Assembly (NCBI GenBank): GCA_036583965.1
Contig: JAZBQD010000014.1
Coordinates: 4,310,191-4,374,190 of the forward strand
Source: Prunella strophiata
Taxonomy: Eukaryota; Chordata; Aves; Passeriformes; Prunellidae
DNA length: 64,000 nucleotides
Direction of reading: 5' to 3'
The notes under the pieces were generated by a model that saw nothing but the letters and a program-made list of their open reading frames with translations, made no database searches and was not told the DNA's origin. Both the position numbers and the translations under genes were made by a program. Shown here piece by piece: positions 38,901 to 50,308 of this stretch; position 1 is the stretch's first letter, and the number at the start of each line of letters is the position of its first letter.

Positions 38901-41129
38901 TTACAGGCACAGGTAAAGTGATCCACCTACCTCAAGCATCTTGTAGGACTTCTGTGTGTAAGCAACAGCTCAGATTTTCTTTACACTGAAAGGTTGAACC
39001 ATTCTGACCAATTATTGTTAAGCAATCACTTGTTATAGAAACCCATTGATTTAATCAAGGTCTGAGTTTGTTTTTTCATTATCTTAAGGTAACTAAGAAG
39101 ATTTAAGCAAACTTTTCATTATCCTTACACCAACTGAGGCCACCAACAGCATCCCACGTAACCTGCAGGCAGGGGCTATACCCTGCACCCTCCATACAAG
39201 CACTGCTGTCTGTGATGGGGAGGAAAGGCAGGTGGTGAGCTTGTTTTCCAGACAAGGATATTGTCCCTCACTACAAGGGATATCCCAGGCGTATTAAAAG
39301 TTCACTGCTAGGATGTTTTATGTAGATGCTGTTCTACTATACAGACAGTAAGTTAAATGCTCACAGCCTGTCCCCTTTCATTCTGGTTTAAAAAGCTTGC
39401 TCTCTCTTATTTCTTTGAGGAATAATAATGGACCTGTTAGCTGGAGAGAGGAGAAGACCTCTCCCTCATTTAGAAAGGGGTGCCGGAGGGAAAGAGAGAG
39501 AGAGCACATTGCCTTTTAAGAGAGATATTTAGTTATTCTTCTCTGCAGAAGTCTGGCAGGGAACATTGCAAAGTTCATTTCTGAATCAGAAGAGTGTGTA
39601 AAGACTGCTTGTTTTATTCACTACATTGATCTTATTTCCCATATTACTCATAATATTAAAATACCCACGTCACTTCACTGTATACCAGAGGCATTTATCT
39701 GCCGATTTTCAAGTAACCATAAATTGAGCATGTCTGTATGAGCCAGCCAAAATAATCTGGGTTAGATCATGAATGTACGTCTGTGCTTGTGGGTGTAGGG
39801 GGGAAAGAGGGACTGCTGTGGCAGCAGTCTTGTGTGAGACCTTGGAAATATCTTCAAAGGAAGAAAAGAGAGAAGAGGATAACGGTTCTTATTTCTGTCT
39901 GCATCTGTATTTCTCCACAGGGGGTCAGACCCTTCACCTGCCACTTTCAGTTTCCTTTTTCCTTAGATTAAGGTGGCTGAGCTTTTCTGATAGTGCATCT
40001 CTTTGCCATCATGTGTCTGCATTTTGAATCTCTCAGTGAACAGTGAGTTTACCTTCCAACCAGTCCTCTGCTCCCAGCCAGCATTGAAAGGAGCTGTCTT
40101 ATCATGGGCCTGGGAAAGTTTAATGTGGACACTGGCATTCCCAAGGCAATCTCTGCTGCTCCCTGACGTAGTTCCTGCAATGACATCTCCTTGCAGTGGG
40201 AGCAGTCCTGTGCAGCTGGATCTGGCCCTGGGTCAGGCCAGAGCTGACCAGGTCTTCAGCATTGAAGGGAGCCTACAAGAGAGACATTTTACAAGGACAT
40301 ATGGTGACAGGAAAAGGGGGAATGTCTTCAAACTGAAAGAGAGTAGATTTAGATTGGATGTTAGGAAGGAATTCCTCCCTGTGAGGGTGGTGAGGCCCCG
40401 GCACGGGGTCCCCATAGAAGCTGTGGCTGCCCCATCCCTGGAAGCATTCAAAGCCAGGTTGGATGGGACTTGTAGCAATCTGCTGTAATGGAAGGTGTCC
40501 CTGCCAATGGCGGGGGGTGGGACAGGATGATCTTTAGGTCCTTTCCCACCTGGGACATCCTCTGATTCTGTGATAAGCTCTTCTTCCACCAGCAGGAATC
40601 CCCTGGAGACCTTACACCAGATATCGACCACCTTTGGCTCTTTTTCACAAGGCACAGCAACCCCACACCCTCATATGGACAGATCTGATCCTTGTCCTGC
40701 TTTCCAGATTGCTGCTGCCTTGCACAGACTCCAGGGCGATGGAAGCTGTTAATTGTCTCTGTACTGAGCCATAGAGATAAAAATTATAGTTTCAAATGCT
40801 TCAAATATACTTAATATATGAGTGTATTAAAAGCTATAGTTGACATGCTTAAAAATAATGGCCTAAGTTTTTGAAATTACTGATTTCAGACATGCAGCTG
40901 TTGAAGTCACTGAGCTGGAACAAAGCAAAAAGAACTGATTTTCCAAGATGTTATCTATTTTCTAGCCAGTAATTTCCTTTTAGGCATCTGGGATGGGTGG
41001 AGTACCAGAAGTCATCTATGACTTTTAAAAGGCCCTGAAGTGTCTAGACAGAAAAGCTAGGGTAATTGTGGAGGTGATAGCCTTCTGGAATCTTGCTGGG
41101 CACTAATGACTCTTCATGTCCTCTTCCAG
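32989..41129 (+). other. PRR5: PRR5 intron 2, about 8.1 kb
   Basis: GT-AG intron (gtaagg to ctcttccag). One CR1 copy is present at 40262-40575. A C-rich tract lies at about 36196-36222, and a short duplicated GGTTATTTTGCTTA-type motif near 33328-33358. No other gene is recognised; a CpG-rich patch near 35490-35530 is unexplained. Confidence 0.85.
40262..40575 (+). mobile_element. CR1 LINE 3' end
   Basis: The stretch carries the avian CR1 hallmarks in order: TTCAAACTGAAAGAG, then GTTAGGAAGGAATTC, then a segment reading GTGGTGAGGCCC, then GAAGCTGTGGCTGCCCC, then GGATGATCTTTAGG, ending in the tail TCTGATTCTGTGAT. It is on the same strand as PRR5. A 161-codon open frame (40003-40488) runs through it but is not a functional reverse transcriptase. 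Confidence 0.92.
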
Positions 41130-41210
41130 TATCCACAATGGAGTGATAGCAGTATTCCAGCGAAAGGGTCTCCCAGACCATGAGCTGTACAACCTCAACG
41201 AAGGAGTCAG
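41130..41210 (+). CDS. PRR5: PRR5 coding exon B, residues 44-71
   Basis: Follows the acceptor tcttccag and completes Ser44. It encodes IHNGVIAVFQRKGLP, then DHELYNLNEGV, and splits Arg71 (AG|G). This is the start of the HbrB-like fold shared by Protor proteins and lies within the segment reported to contact Rictor. The exon is 81 bases with equal phases at both ends, so skipping it would keep the reading frame. The donor is CAG|gtaaga. The peptide closely matches vertebrate PRR5; Tyr64 and His61 differ from the human residues I recall. Confidence 0.95.
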
Positions 41211-43854
41211 GTAAGAGGCTCAGTCTCCATTGTGTTCTCAGCCAGATGCTCAGTGCTGTTTGCCAGCCCTCACACTCACAGCTTCTGCAGGGCATTCAGG
41301 TTTTTCTCCCAGTGGCAGTTTTGACCAGCACAGTCTGTTTTGCCTCAGTAATCACTGCTGCTGCTGTGTGTTAACACCTCACTGTGGGAGACAGCTGATC
41401 CCTCCTTCTGCAGGAGGAATTCAGCCCTGAGCACTAGGGCTCAGCTCTTGATGTGCTGGTTTAAAACTGAGCAAGGGAAACCTGGACCTCTCTAGTGGTT
41501 CAGCCCTATTGCACAGTGATACTGCCATTTCCAGAGGTGCCACTCTCGGGTGCTTCCCTTGCATCCATGGAGGAGGTAAAGCCTGCAAGCACTCAGTGAG
41601 ACTTGGCAAAGAAAGATGTCCTGCCTGGTGGTCCCTTAGGTCTACTGCTCCTTCCACACAGCATGAATCTATGTGAAGTGACAAAGCTGTCCTGTTTAAC
41701 ACCATGGCCTGAGTAACACTTTGTTTCCAAGTTTTTTCCCATATTCTGATGATACTGTCTGCAACAGACTAACTGTAGGCCAGTGAGATGTACAATGGGA
41801 ACTTTCTTCCCTTTAAAAAAAAGTGAAAGTCCTACCATTTGAGTTATTTAAGTTACAGTTGAAAAGAAAATGTACCAAGATATAAGCTGATATCTGGATT
41901 TACAGCACTTCGCATTTTACTATTTTTTCAGCACTTAATATTACTTACCAAACCCTCTCACTGGCAAGGGCAAGGTGGCAGATTTCCTTATAGAAATTTG
42001 TCCAGTCGTTTATAAAATAAATGGTGGAAAAGAATCTGCACTTACAAAAGACAGCTTATTACATTCCCTAGCTGTCTTCAGATATGATCCTTAGTTATTC
42101 CCTTTCCCTCACAGCCTATTGCTACTCTGTCTGGGCACTGGAGTCAGACTCTCCAGTATATTCCCCAGAATACATAGATATTCTGGGTTTATCTCTCCCT
42201 GTCTGATTCCCAGTCTGGGATAGTTGACCCAGTCTGGTTCCTTTAATTGTGAAAATATCTTCAGAAAAGTCCAGCCAGATGATATTTGGCCTGTGTTTGC
42301 TCTTGGTGAAATTAAAATAAACTCACTCTTCAGTTATTTCTTACATCCCTGGCGAGAAAATTACATACAAAGAGTAGCTTTTCTAGGATATCTGTCAGTT
42401 AGCATGATCCATCAATCATGTTGAGTTACTTATTGGAATAATGTTTAATCAATGTTATTATTATAAGTGCCTTTAGGATTATTCAGCTCTATCTGAATGA
42501 CAAAAACAAGGTACTTCTGGACTGAGATTTCTTGGCCCAGTGTATGTCCCTTAATGTGCTCATCTGCTGGTGAGGAACAGAAGAGAAAAAAATTTCTGCT
42601 GATGTGTCAGACAAATATATAATCTGGTATGAACCAACAAATAGAAATGTGCCCAGATTTTACTTTAATTTACTTGGCTATAAACCCTGCACCACAATGA
42701 TGCTTGGTAACAGTTGAGTTGAATTTATTGCAGCATCTCATGTGGCTGAACATGCAAACTGACTAGAAATACACTAATTTTTTTCCCCCTATTTTATGAA
42801 TGACTTTGCTGCCACTTGATAGGCCCATTTCTTTTTGTTTGGGTAGGGATAATGCTGCTTTGTTGGTATCTCAGCTGATAGCTCACTTCAGGGAGAATGC
42901 CTAGTGCCTCATACCTGAGCTGATGGTGAAATTACTGATTTTACACATGCCAAAAATACCTGTCTCACCGCTTTTCTTATTTACTTCAAAATAACTTTGA
43001 GCTAATGTAATTATTGAGTATAAAAATACCTGATACATAAACATGACTCAGAAGGGGAACAAGTGTATGCTTGCCTTAGGATTGTTTTAGATGCATTTTC
43101 CCTCAAGTACTAAATGAGACGCAAGTCCATTATTTCCACTGGGCAGAATTCAAGTGTGGAAGTGTTCAGGTAAATGGTTAAAATTAGTTCATTACTTTTT
43201 TGAATAGTTACAGGACAGTAAAAGAAGTTATTTTACTTTACCACTTTAATTGGAGCAGATTCTGGAGTATTTTTCATAATAAACCCCTGAATATTCAAGT
43301 TGACTCACAGATCAAGTGTAAATATTTGAACAATATTTGCACACCATTGTTTTAACTCGGGAATGTCACATATATTCAACTGCCATGTGTCACATACATG
43401 AATATGAGAGTTTGTGGGATTTTGTTTTGCATGGGAGTTTCAATTGCTCTCTGAGGTTGCTTTGTATGTTTTAGAGCAGAGGGATCATGAAAGGCAGAGC
43501 TAAACTGTTAAATTCCTCCCTGCCTTTTCATTGAAACCATATGAAACTTCAGCTGTCTAGTCTCCTGAGTGATGTAGGATGGAAAGCATCCTCTTTTCAG
43601 CAAATCTTATTTTCCTTTCATATGTGAAATTGAGTAATCTAAAATGACAGCAAATATTTTTCAACATGAAAAAATGCTGGTTTGAGTCTTGGTATTGTTG
43701 ACCCTGTTTGCTCTCTTTGTAGTTAGTCATTAATGACAGTCTCGGTGCTCATACTAAAGTAATTTGCTATTGGTGACTTCCCCTCATTCATGCGGTGCAC
43801 AGCTAATGTGATTTGCTGATCACACAGATTCTTTTCTTGCTCTTTTTGATACAG
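41211..43854 (+). other. PRR5: PRR5 intron 3, about 2.6 kb
   Basis: GT-AG intron (gtaaga to gatacag). I recognise no repeat family or gene inside. It is mostly AT-rich unique-looking DNA. A 94-codon minus-strand frame (41421-41705) is considered chance. Confidence 0.85.
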
Positions 43855-43903
43855 GCAGTTACTGAAAACAGAACTGGGATCATTTTTCACTGAGTATCTG
43901 CAG
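43855..43903 (+). CDS. PRR5: PRR5 coding exon C, residues 71-87
   Basis: This 49-base exon encodes RQLLKTELGSFFTEYLQ, one of the best conserved helices of the Protor family, found almost unchanged in PRR5L (RLLKSELGSFITDYFQ). The acceptor is tgatacag and the donor CAG|gtaggc. It starts inside Arg71 and ends on a codon boundary. It is too short to appear as an independent open frame and was found by phase and family match. Confidence 0.95.
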
Positions 43904-44555
43904 GTAGGCCTGTGTTTTCTTTATTTAAATCCAATTATGTTTTATGCTATTGAGAAAAATAATTTTGCCCACTCTAAATTATGATCTGGAGACCCCTGAA
44001 ACCATTCAGAGATGTCCACTGACTTCTCTGTGATTTTGAAATCAACAGATTAATGAGATTGGGATTTTGTATACATACATATAGTTAGACAGGGAAAGCC
44101 CAGCCTGTCATGGTGTTTCTGTAGGTCACTGCTGTCTTTCTTGATGTTTCAGACATTGGTTTTTAGCTTAAAATCAAAGTCCTCGAGTAAACCAGTAAAG
44201 TTCATTGCAATAGAGTTACTAGGAAAGACTTTTGGAAGTAAGTACCACTGTCGAAGCAATATTCTTTCTGCTTCTCTAAGTACATGTTTTGTAAGTCAGT
44301 CATTTGAAGTTCAAGAAGCACTTTGTACTGCACAAAATACATCCTTTGTCCTAAAAACAGCAGGTGATTATAGCATCATTTCACAAGTGTCCCAAGTGAG
44401 TTAAATAAGATGGACACAGCAAGAGTTGATTGATGATTAATTTTTCAAATAAAAGACTCCCTTCACTGTCTAAAGTTAAGAATGAACTAAATGTGAAATA
44501 TGATGGCTGTAGGAAGTACAGAATTGAGTAAATGTGGTCTGTATTTTATTTACAG
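43904..44555 (+). other. PRR5: PRR5 intron 4, 652 bases
   Basis: The shortest intron of the gene (gtaggc to tttacag). It contains an 87-codon open frame (44141-44404, +) with no family resemblance. Nothing else is recognised. Confidence 0.85.
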
Positions 44556-44613
44556 AATCAGCTGCTCACAAAAGGCATGGTGATCCTAAGGGACAAGATC
44601 CGGTTTTATGAAG
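44556..44613 (+). CDS. PRR5: PRR5 coding exon D, residues 88-107
   Basis: Encodes NQLLTKGMVILRDKIRFYE and the first base of Gly107. It is preceded by tatttacag and followed by GAAG|gtaact. NQLLxKG is invariant between the two Protor paralogues. The open frame continues past the donor to 44717, but that extension is intronic and unlike PRR5. Confidence 0.95.
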
Positions 44614-45199
44614 GTAACTTGGATTTTAGCATGGCTGTGTATGTCACAGGTGTTTTAGCAAATGCACTCCGGAGGCACTGGCATGCTTTCCACTATCTTC
44701 CTGGGCATCTGGATTAGCATGTCCCAATCCATTCCGACAGTCTGTTGTTGGGCCCTGCCTTGGTGCTCTCATTAACTTTCATAAAGGGGAGGTGTTTGCC
44801 TAGAGCAACACTGAGGGAGTCAGGGAAGGATTGCCTCCAGCAAGGATACTTCCTTCTCCTTCAGTTACATCCTGCTCAGGAAAAGTGAAACTAGATATGT
44901 AATAAACAAAAAACTGAGCACAAAGATCCCAGTTAGTTTAAGTATTTAAGTCCAAAATAATGCTGTAGCTTGTTTTAAGAGTTATTCTGGAGTCGTGCTG
45001 ACATGAATGAGGTCAGGCTCTGTCTCACTTGTTTTAAAGGCAAGGCTTCATTCAGCCTTCTGGAGGTGCCACCTCTGGAAGTAACATCAAGGATAAACTT
45101 CCACACAGTGTGTTGCTTTACAGTCAGCAATATTTTGTCTTATGCTATTATGTGGTGTTTAGATGTGTTGTTAAATATGCTGTCTTGTCCTAGATTTGG

Positions 45200-45449
45200 C
45201 ATGCAAGTTGTGCCAGGGGAGGTTTAGATTGCATGTTAGAAAAAAAATTCTTCACCGAAGGAATTGTTCAGGCATTGGAATGGCTGCCCAGCGTAGTGGT
45301 GGAGTCACTAACCCTGGAGGTATTTAAAAGTCATGTAGGTGTGGCACTTGGGGAAATGGTTTAGAGGTGGCCTTGGCAGTGCTGGGTTCATGGCTGGATT
45401 TGATGATCTTGCAGGTCTTTTCCAACCTAAATGATTCTGTGATTCTGTA
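45200..45449 (+). mobile_element. CR1 LINE 3' end, diverged subfamily
   Basis: Contains GAGGTTTAGATTGCATGTTA, AAATTCTTCACCGAAGGAAT, GGCTGCCCAG, then GATTTGATGATCTTGCAGGT and the terminal repeats ATTCTGTGATTCTGT. It is a CR1 subfamily distinct from the copy at 40262, on the PRR5 strand, 5'-truncated. Confidence 0.9.
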
Positions 45450-46682
45450 CATCAGATGGCGAAATGGTTTCGTAATAGCTTCAAGAATTATTGCCCATGT
45501 AAACATCTAAAGATCTTTGGGTAGTGAAGGCAGTTTCATGGAAATGCATCTTTCCTTTTCCAAATCTGTAGTCATAATGTCACTTAGTCTAAATATGCTA
45601 CTTAAGCAGGAGCTGGGAGACAGCTGCTTCCATTAGTCTCAGCTGTCTATAAATCCTGGATGTGACCTTTCATTGCTGGCAGTACAGTTGATCGGATTGA
45701 GGTGGTGCTATGGAATCAAGCTTTTCTGATGAAAAGAGGGTAGCCCTGAACATCACAAAAAGAGAACCAATACCACATTAAAAACCCCAAAGCCCACAAA
45801 AAAGTACCAAAAGTCCTTAAGCTGAACACCAAATTCCACAGTTTTATAAAATAACGGCTTGGAGAGCACAGGGGGAGCTGTAGGGATTTCAAGGTCTTCA
45901 TAGCTGCTTTGTAAATCACAAAGGAAGTTGTTTTATAAGTAAATCAGCAAATGAGATACAGACTTAGCTATGTCCAATCCTTTTCTTTCCCCTAGTATTA
46001 CCAGCTTGAAAATCAAAAATACTGTATCTGGTGTTTGAGATCAAAGCTTAGATGAAAACCTAAAATGTGAGACCACTAAAGGACTTTCAAATATAGGACC
46101 ATGTTTAGGAAATACCAAATTTCAGCAAGCTGCTGGTTTTAAACTCATTTTCGGTTTTGATTTAGTGTGTCATTTTGTGGTTACCCCTTAAGATATGGTC
46201 AGAAATTCTGGCAAGGTGCGAATGAAACTGGTCATGTTTTTTCCAAGTCTATGATCAGAAATGTTATCTCTCTAAAACTAGCAAGTCACAGGAGGGTAGC
46301 AGTAATTCAGGCATGTGATTCAGAGGCAGAGCTGTTTCTGACACACAGCTTTCCTGGGGAGCTGCTGGTGGACTTGAGTTTCCAAGGCTGGCATTTGTGT
46401 TTATTGGCAGCAAACACAGCCCTGCCCCAGAGTCCATGCTGTAGTCAGTGTCTCCGTGGCTCTCAAAACACCCAAGACAGAACTGGAAGCGTGGAATTCT
46501 TGGAGCTCCCATTCTAAGCAGGGCTTGCTTCCTGGGTCTGCAGAAGTAGCAGTCCTGCCCTCAAATCTCAGGTTGTCCCCATCCTGTGGTTTGAGTTTCC
46601 ATCTCTGCCTGGTGTTGAAGTTTTCATAAGAGAAAAAAGCCCCACACTTCGGAGGGGTTTTGTCCTACAGAATGTTTTGGAA

Positions 46683-46905
46683 ATCACAGAATCCCAGAAT
46701 AGTTTGGGTTGGAAGGGACCTTAAAGATTATCCTGATCCACCCACCTGCCATGGGCAGGCACACTTTCCACTAGACCAGGTTGCTCCAAGGCCTGTCCAA
46801 CCAAACCTTGGACACTTCCCAAGAGTGGGGCAGCCACAGCTTCTCTGGAGCAGGGCCTCACCACCCTCAAAGGGAAGAATTTGTTCCTATTATCTAATTA
46901 TTTAT
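46683..46905 (-). mobile_element. CR1 LINE 3' end
   Basis: On the + strand it reads ATCACAGAATCCCAGAATAG, GGTTGGAAGGGACC, CATGGGCAGGCACACTTTCC, and GCAGCCACAGCTTCTCTGG, the reverse complement of the CR1 3' region. It is opposite to PRR5. Confidence 0.92.
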
Positions 46906-47554
46906 TCTTACCTTTCTTTCATGAGTTTCAATTAACTTTTAGAAGCCCTGTGAAAAGTACCAAATGCATTTTTATGCCATACAAAATTGACTATATTGTA
47001 CTTCATAAAAATGAGCATTTAGAGCAACCCAGATTTGCTGGAATCCAGCAAATGCTTACACTAAATGTAGAGATCTTTGCCTGACAGTAAGAAAAGGATC
47101 TATCCTTGATACCACATATAAGTCTCATTCCTTCGTGTGAAAGATGCTCATCATCAACAAATCATAGGAATTCTTCCACAGCCCTTAATAAAAGGCCTTC
47201 CCACCTAAGTCATTCTATTCTGCAGCCTGAGTTGCTGTGCAGAAATTCATTACATCTCTAAACAAGCTGCCCACAAGATGGAATAAGTGTGTGACAGTAA
47301 AGGCATGTTTACCTCAACAGAGTAATTTACTTCATACTACTCTAGCAGCAAGATTTGAAAAGGACCATATTTATAAGGGCTTTTAACCTCACCTTGTGGG
47401 AACTAGAACTAAATTTAACTCAAACCAAATTTAACTCTTTAAAACTCTGCCTTCAGGGTGTAGTGGTTGGGCTTCTCCTTCATGATCCGATTTATATCTT
47501 TGAAGCCCTTTGGTATTTCAGACATTAATACTGGATGTTAAAAGGCAAGGTTAT

Positions 47555-48117
47555 TTTCATGATTTAACCCCAGCCAGCAGCTCCACCCCATGGAGCTACT
47601 CACTCACTTCCCCCCGAGGAATGGTGGGGAGAGTTGGAAGAGTAAAAGTGAAAAAACTGATGTGTTGAAATAATGTCAAGTTAATAGTTAAAGCAATAAA
47701 TTATGCACACAAGCAAAGCAAAATAGCATTCATTCCCCACTTTTCATGAGCAGGCAGGTGTTGAGCCATCCCAGGAAAGTCGGGCTCCATGATGTTCTGT
47801 GGTGACTTGAGAAGACAAACGCAGTCACTCCAAATGTCCCACCTTCCTTGGTCTGCCCCCAGCTCTGTGTGCTGACCATGACACCATATGGTGTGGGATG
47901 TCCCTGTAGCCAGTTGGGAAAAGCTGTCCCAGCCATGTCCCCTCCCAATTCCTTGTGTCTCTCCAGGCCCTCACTGGTGGGCTGGGAGAGGAGCAGAAAA
48001 GGCCTTGGCTCTGTGCACACCCTGCTCAGCAATAACTAAAACATCCCTCTGTTTTCAGCACTGTTACAGCCCCTACCAGCTACTGAGAAGAAACTTATCC
48101 CAGCCAAAACCAGCACA
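47555..48117 (-). mobile_element. solo LTR of an avian ERV (ERVL-like)
   Basis: On the minus strand it starts TGTGCTGGTTTTGGCTGGGA and continues through CTTCTCAGTAGCTGGTAGGG. It ends with a GCTGGGGTTAAATCATGAAA-like terminus, the layout of a common bird LTR whose usual end is a CA; here the end has decayed. Length is about 560 bases. There is no internal gag/pol/env on either side, so it is a solo LTR left by recombination. No clean target-site duplication is visible, which suggests an old insertion. Family naming is from memory and not checked. Confidence 0.8.
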
Positions 48118-48180
48118 TGTTTATTATTACTATTAATACTACTGCTATCCTTGTTATTATTATTATTAGTACTACTGTTA
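48118..48180. repeat. degenerate (ATT/ACT)n trinucleotide repeat
   Basis: TTATTATTACTATTAATACT-type repeats abut the end of the preceding LTR. The LTR may have inserted beside or within this microsatellite. Confidence 0.85.
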
Positions 48181-48624
48181 CAGCTGCTAGAAATTTTTGG
48201 AGTTGGTTTCCTGCTGTATTTCATTAGAGCTAATGAAAAACAGATTTTTTAAAAGGTTTTTAAAATGGAAACAGAGAGCACCCTTTTCAGTCTTGTGCAT
48301 GAGTGTGCAGGACAGAGAGAACTCCTGCCTGTGGTGCTTAAAATAAGACCTTGGTGTGTTCCACAAGCCAGCAGCTGCAGTATAGCATGATGATCCACAT
48401 CTGTCACAAAGTCATCAACATGGAAACAATTCAGGAGTTTCAGACTCACCAGAGCTGATGATATTCATCATGTGCTTAAAAAGGCAGGGATCAAGTATCC
48501 CATAGTAAAGATTGGCTAACTCTGAGTGCAGTTAGCAGTGTTGATGCTTTCATGCATAATTACTTTGTGATATGTGTGTAATTCTGGGCAAAATACTCCC
48601 TAGCTGAGGCTCAAAGTAATACTC

Positions 48625-49129
48625 TGTACTGGTTTGAAAGTAAAAACTACTGAGACACTCTAAGTCAGAAATACAATTTAATAGAAAACTAAAATAAAAT
48701 ACATGCAAAGGAAAAAGAGTAGAGAAAAAAAAACAAATCAGCGTCAAAGTGTGACCTGATATCTTTCCCTCCCAGCTGGGGTGCTGATGGCAGTCCCAAA
48801 TGAAATGGTCCCACCCAAGCAGTGAGGCTGGCAGCCGGCAGTCCTGTGTCCTAGGCAGAGCCGAAGAGCAGGACTAATTCTTCTGTCTCAGAACCCAAAC
48901 TTTATCCCATGAAACTGCCTGGCCCTCCCCCTTGGGCAGAGCACCTTACAATGGACTATTGTAACTTCTATGAATTATGTGATAAGGCCTTGATGGGCCA
49001 TTAACAGAGCCATTAACATGAGACAATCCCGAAGCAGGAGGTAAGAGATAAGGAGAACACAGCCTTCTCCCAGTCTTAAAAGTACAGGGAGATGGTAATA
49101 GAATACATCCTGCATTGCAACCCAGGACA
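48625..49129 (-). mobile_element. solo LTR with intact 5-base target-site duplication
   Basis: A 505-base element begins TGTACTGG and ends CCAGGACA on the + strand, with the TG...CA ends of an LTR. It is flanked by identical TACTC at 48620-48624 and 49130-49134. The minus strand begins TGTCCTGGGTTGCAATGCAG, a bird LTR start I recognise, and has ATTAAA near its far end as a possible poly(A) signal; I therefore place it on the minus strand. Its sequence is unrelated to the LTR at 47555, so the two are not ends of one provirus. A 5-base duplication fits the ERVL class. Confidence 0.85.
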
Positions 49130-50216
49130 TACTCTAATAAAAAAAATTAAGAATAGCATCACATTCTGACACCATTAGCAGTATTGATTGATTGCTACTG
49201 AATTTACTTCCCGGTAAGTCATATTGTCTTGTCTGAATACGTCAGAATCTCTGATGTCTTTTCCTCTATAACACTTGCTGGTGGAGGTGCAGGGGCATTG
49301 CTCTCCTCTCACAGTTGGGTTGGGGTCATAGGGATGGTAAAGAGCTTGTCCAAGGTCACTTGGGCCATTTTGAGGAACAGGGATCTGAAGCCAGAACCCA
49401 CCTATTCCACCAGATTTGCTCTGTGGATCTTGGCTCCTGCATTTGCCTCTGTGTTGTGTAAAGTATTCTCTGAGGAACTCAATATCCAGCGGTTGTACAG
49501 CCTGGCCAGAGCTTCTCCAGATGCTGCTGGGATGGATTCCAGGTGGCTGCAGCTTGGGAAGGAATGGACACAGAGGTGGCCTTGTTGTGAGGACCATGGG
49601 GAACTCGCCCCATAGCAAATTCTAACTGCATTGCTTGAAAGTTAGAGTAAAAATTACAGCCCTAACACAATTGTTCTTTTCCATGGACTTGGGTGAGTTT
49701 TTCTATGTAAGTGGAAAAGGGAACAGTGGAAAAGCTGCAAGGGATCAGTTTGAGGGGATGCTTTACAGAGCATCTCCACAGGGTGTGGTTTGCTCTACTG
49801 CCCTGCAGCTTGAAAAGCAGGAGGGAGCACAGTTGAGTAAGTTCCTCTGCAGGAATGCTTCCACATTTAACCTGCCGTGTCCTCCCCCTGCTCTCCTCCA
49901 CAGTCCTGTCCAGCAAGTATTACTGCAAGAGGAAGATGTAACCTGGGCCATTACTCTTCATTCTTCAGAGGGTTTTCCTGAGTAACCTCAGACTCTCTGA
50001 GTTTATTAAGAATATTAGATGAGTCACCTGAAAAGACACAAATACGGAAGGATCTGACACACCGCTATGGAAAACTTAATTCCTAATACTAATAGTAGCT
50101 GCTGCATGATTCATCTTAGCATATAGCAGATTCACATTGTTTCCTGCACGTTTTACTTTTTGCAGCTAGCTGATTACAACCAAAACTCTTCACTAGTTTG
50201 TTTTGTGTTTTTGCAG

Positions 50217-50308
50217 GGCAGAAGCTACTGGATACCTTAGCTGAAACCTGGGATTTTTTCTTCAGTGATGTCCTGCCCATGCTGCAGGCTATTTTCTATC
50301 CTGTGCAG
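50217..50308 (+). CDS. PRR5: PRR5 coding exon E, residues 107-137
   Basis: Completes Gly107 and encodes QKLLDTLAETWDFFFSDVLP followed by MLQAIFYPVQ. The aromatic-rich WDFFF and the LQAIFYPVQ strings are signatures of the HbrB-like domain in Protor-1 and Protor-2. The acceptor is tttttgcag and the donor CAG|gtgaaa. The exon is 92 bases and ends on a codon boundary. Confidence 0.96.

Larger units (their letters stand above)
44614..50216 (+). other. PRR5: PRR5 intron 5, about 5.6 kb, rich in transposable elements
   Basis: GT-AG intron (gtaact to ttttgcag). It holds two CR1 fragments in opposite orientations, two solo LTRs of different families and a degenerate ATT repeat, all between 45200 and 49134. 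This is the densest transposon cluster of the window. Outside these elements I recognise nothing; open frames at 49175-49985 match no family. Confidence 0.85.

Noticed and set aside
40003..40488. 161-codon ORF as a possible gene
   Set aside because: Its second half is the translated 3' end of a CR1 element, which is normally noncoding or at the extreme end of ORF2.
44532..44717. Exon D read as a stand-alone 61-codon gene
   Set aside because: The first part is PRR5 exon D; the sequence after the GT donor at 44614 has no similarity to PRR5.
47555..49134. A complete provirus bounded by two LTRs
   Set aside because: The two LTRs have unrelated sequences, only about 500 bases lie between them, and no gag, pol or env similarity is visible; they are independent solo LTRs.
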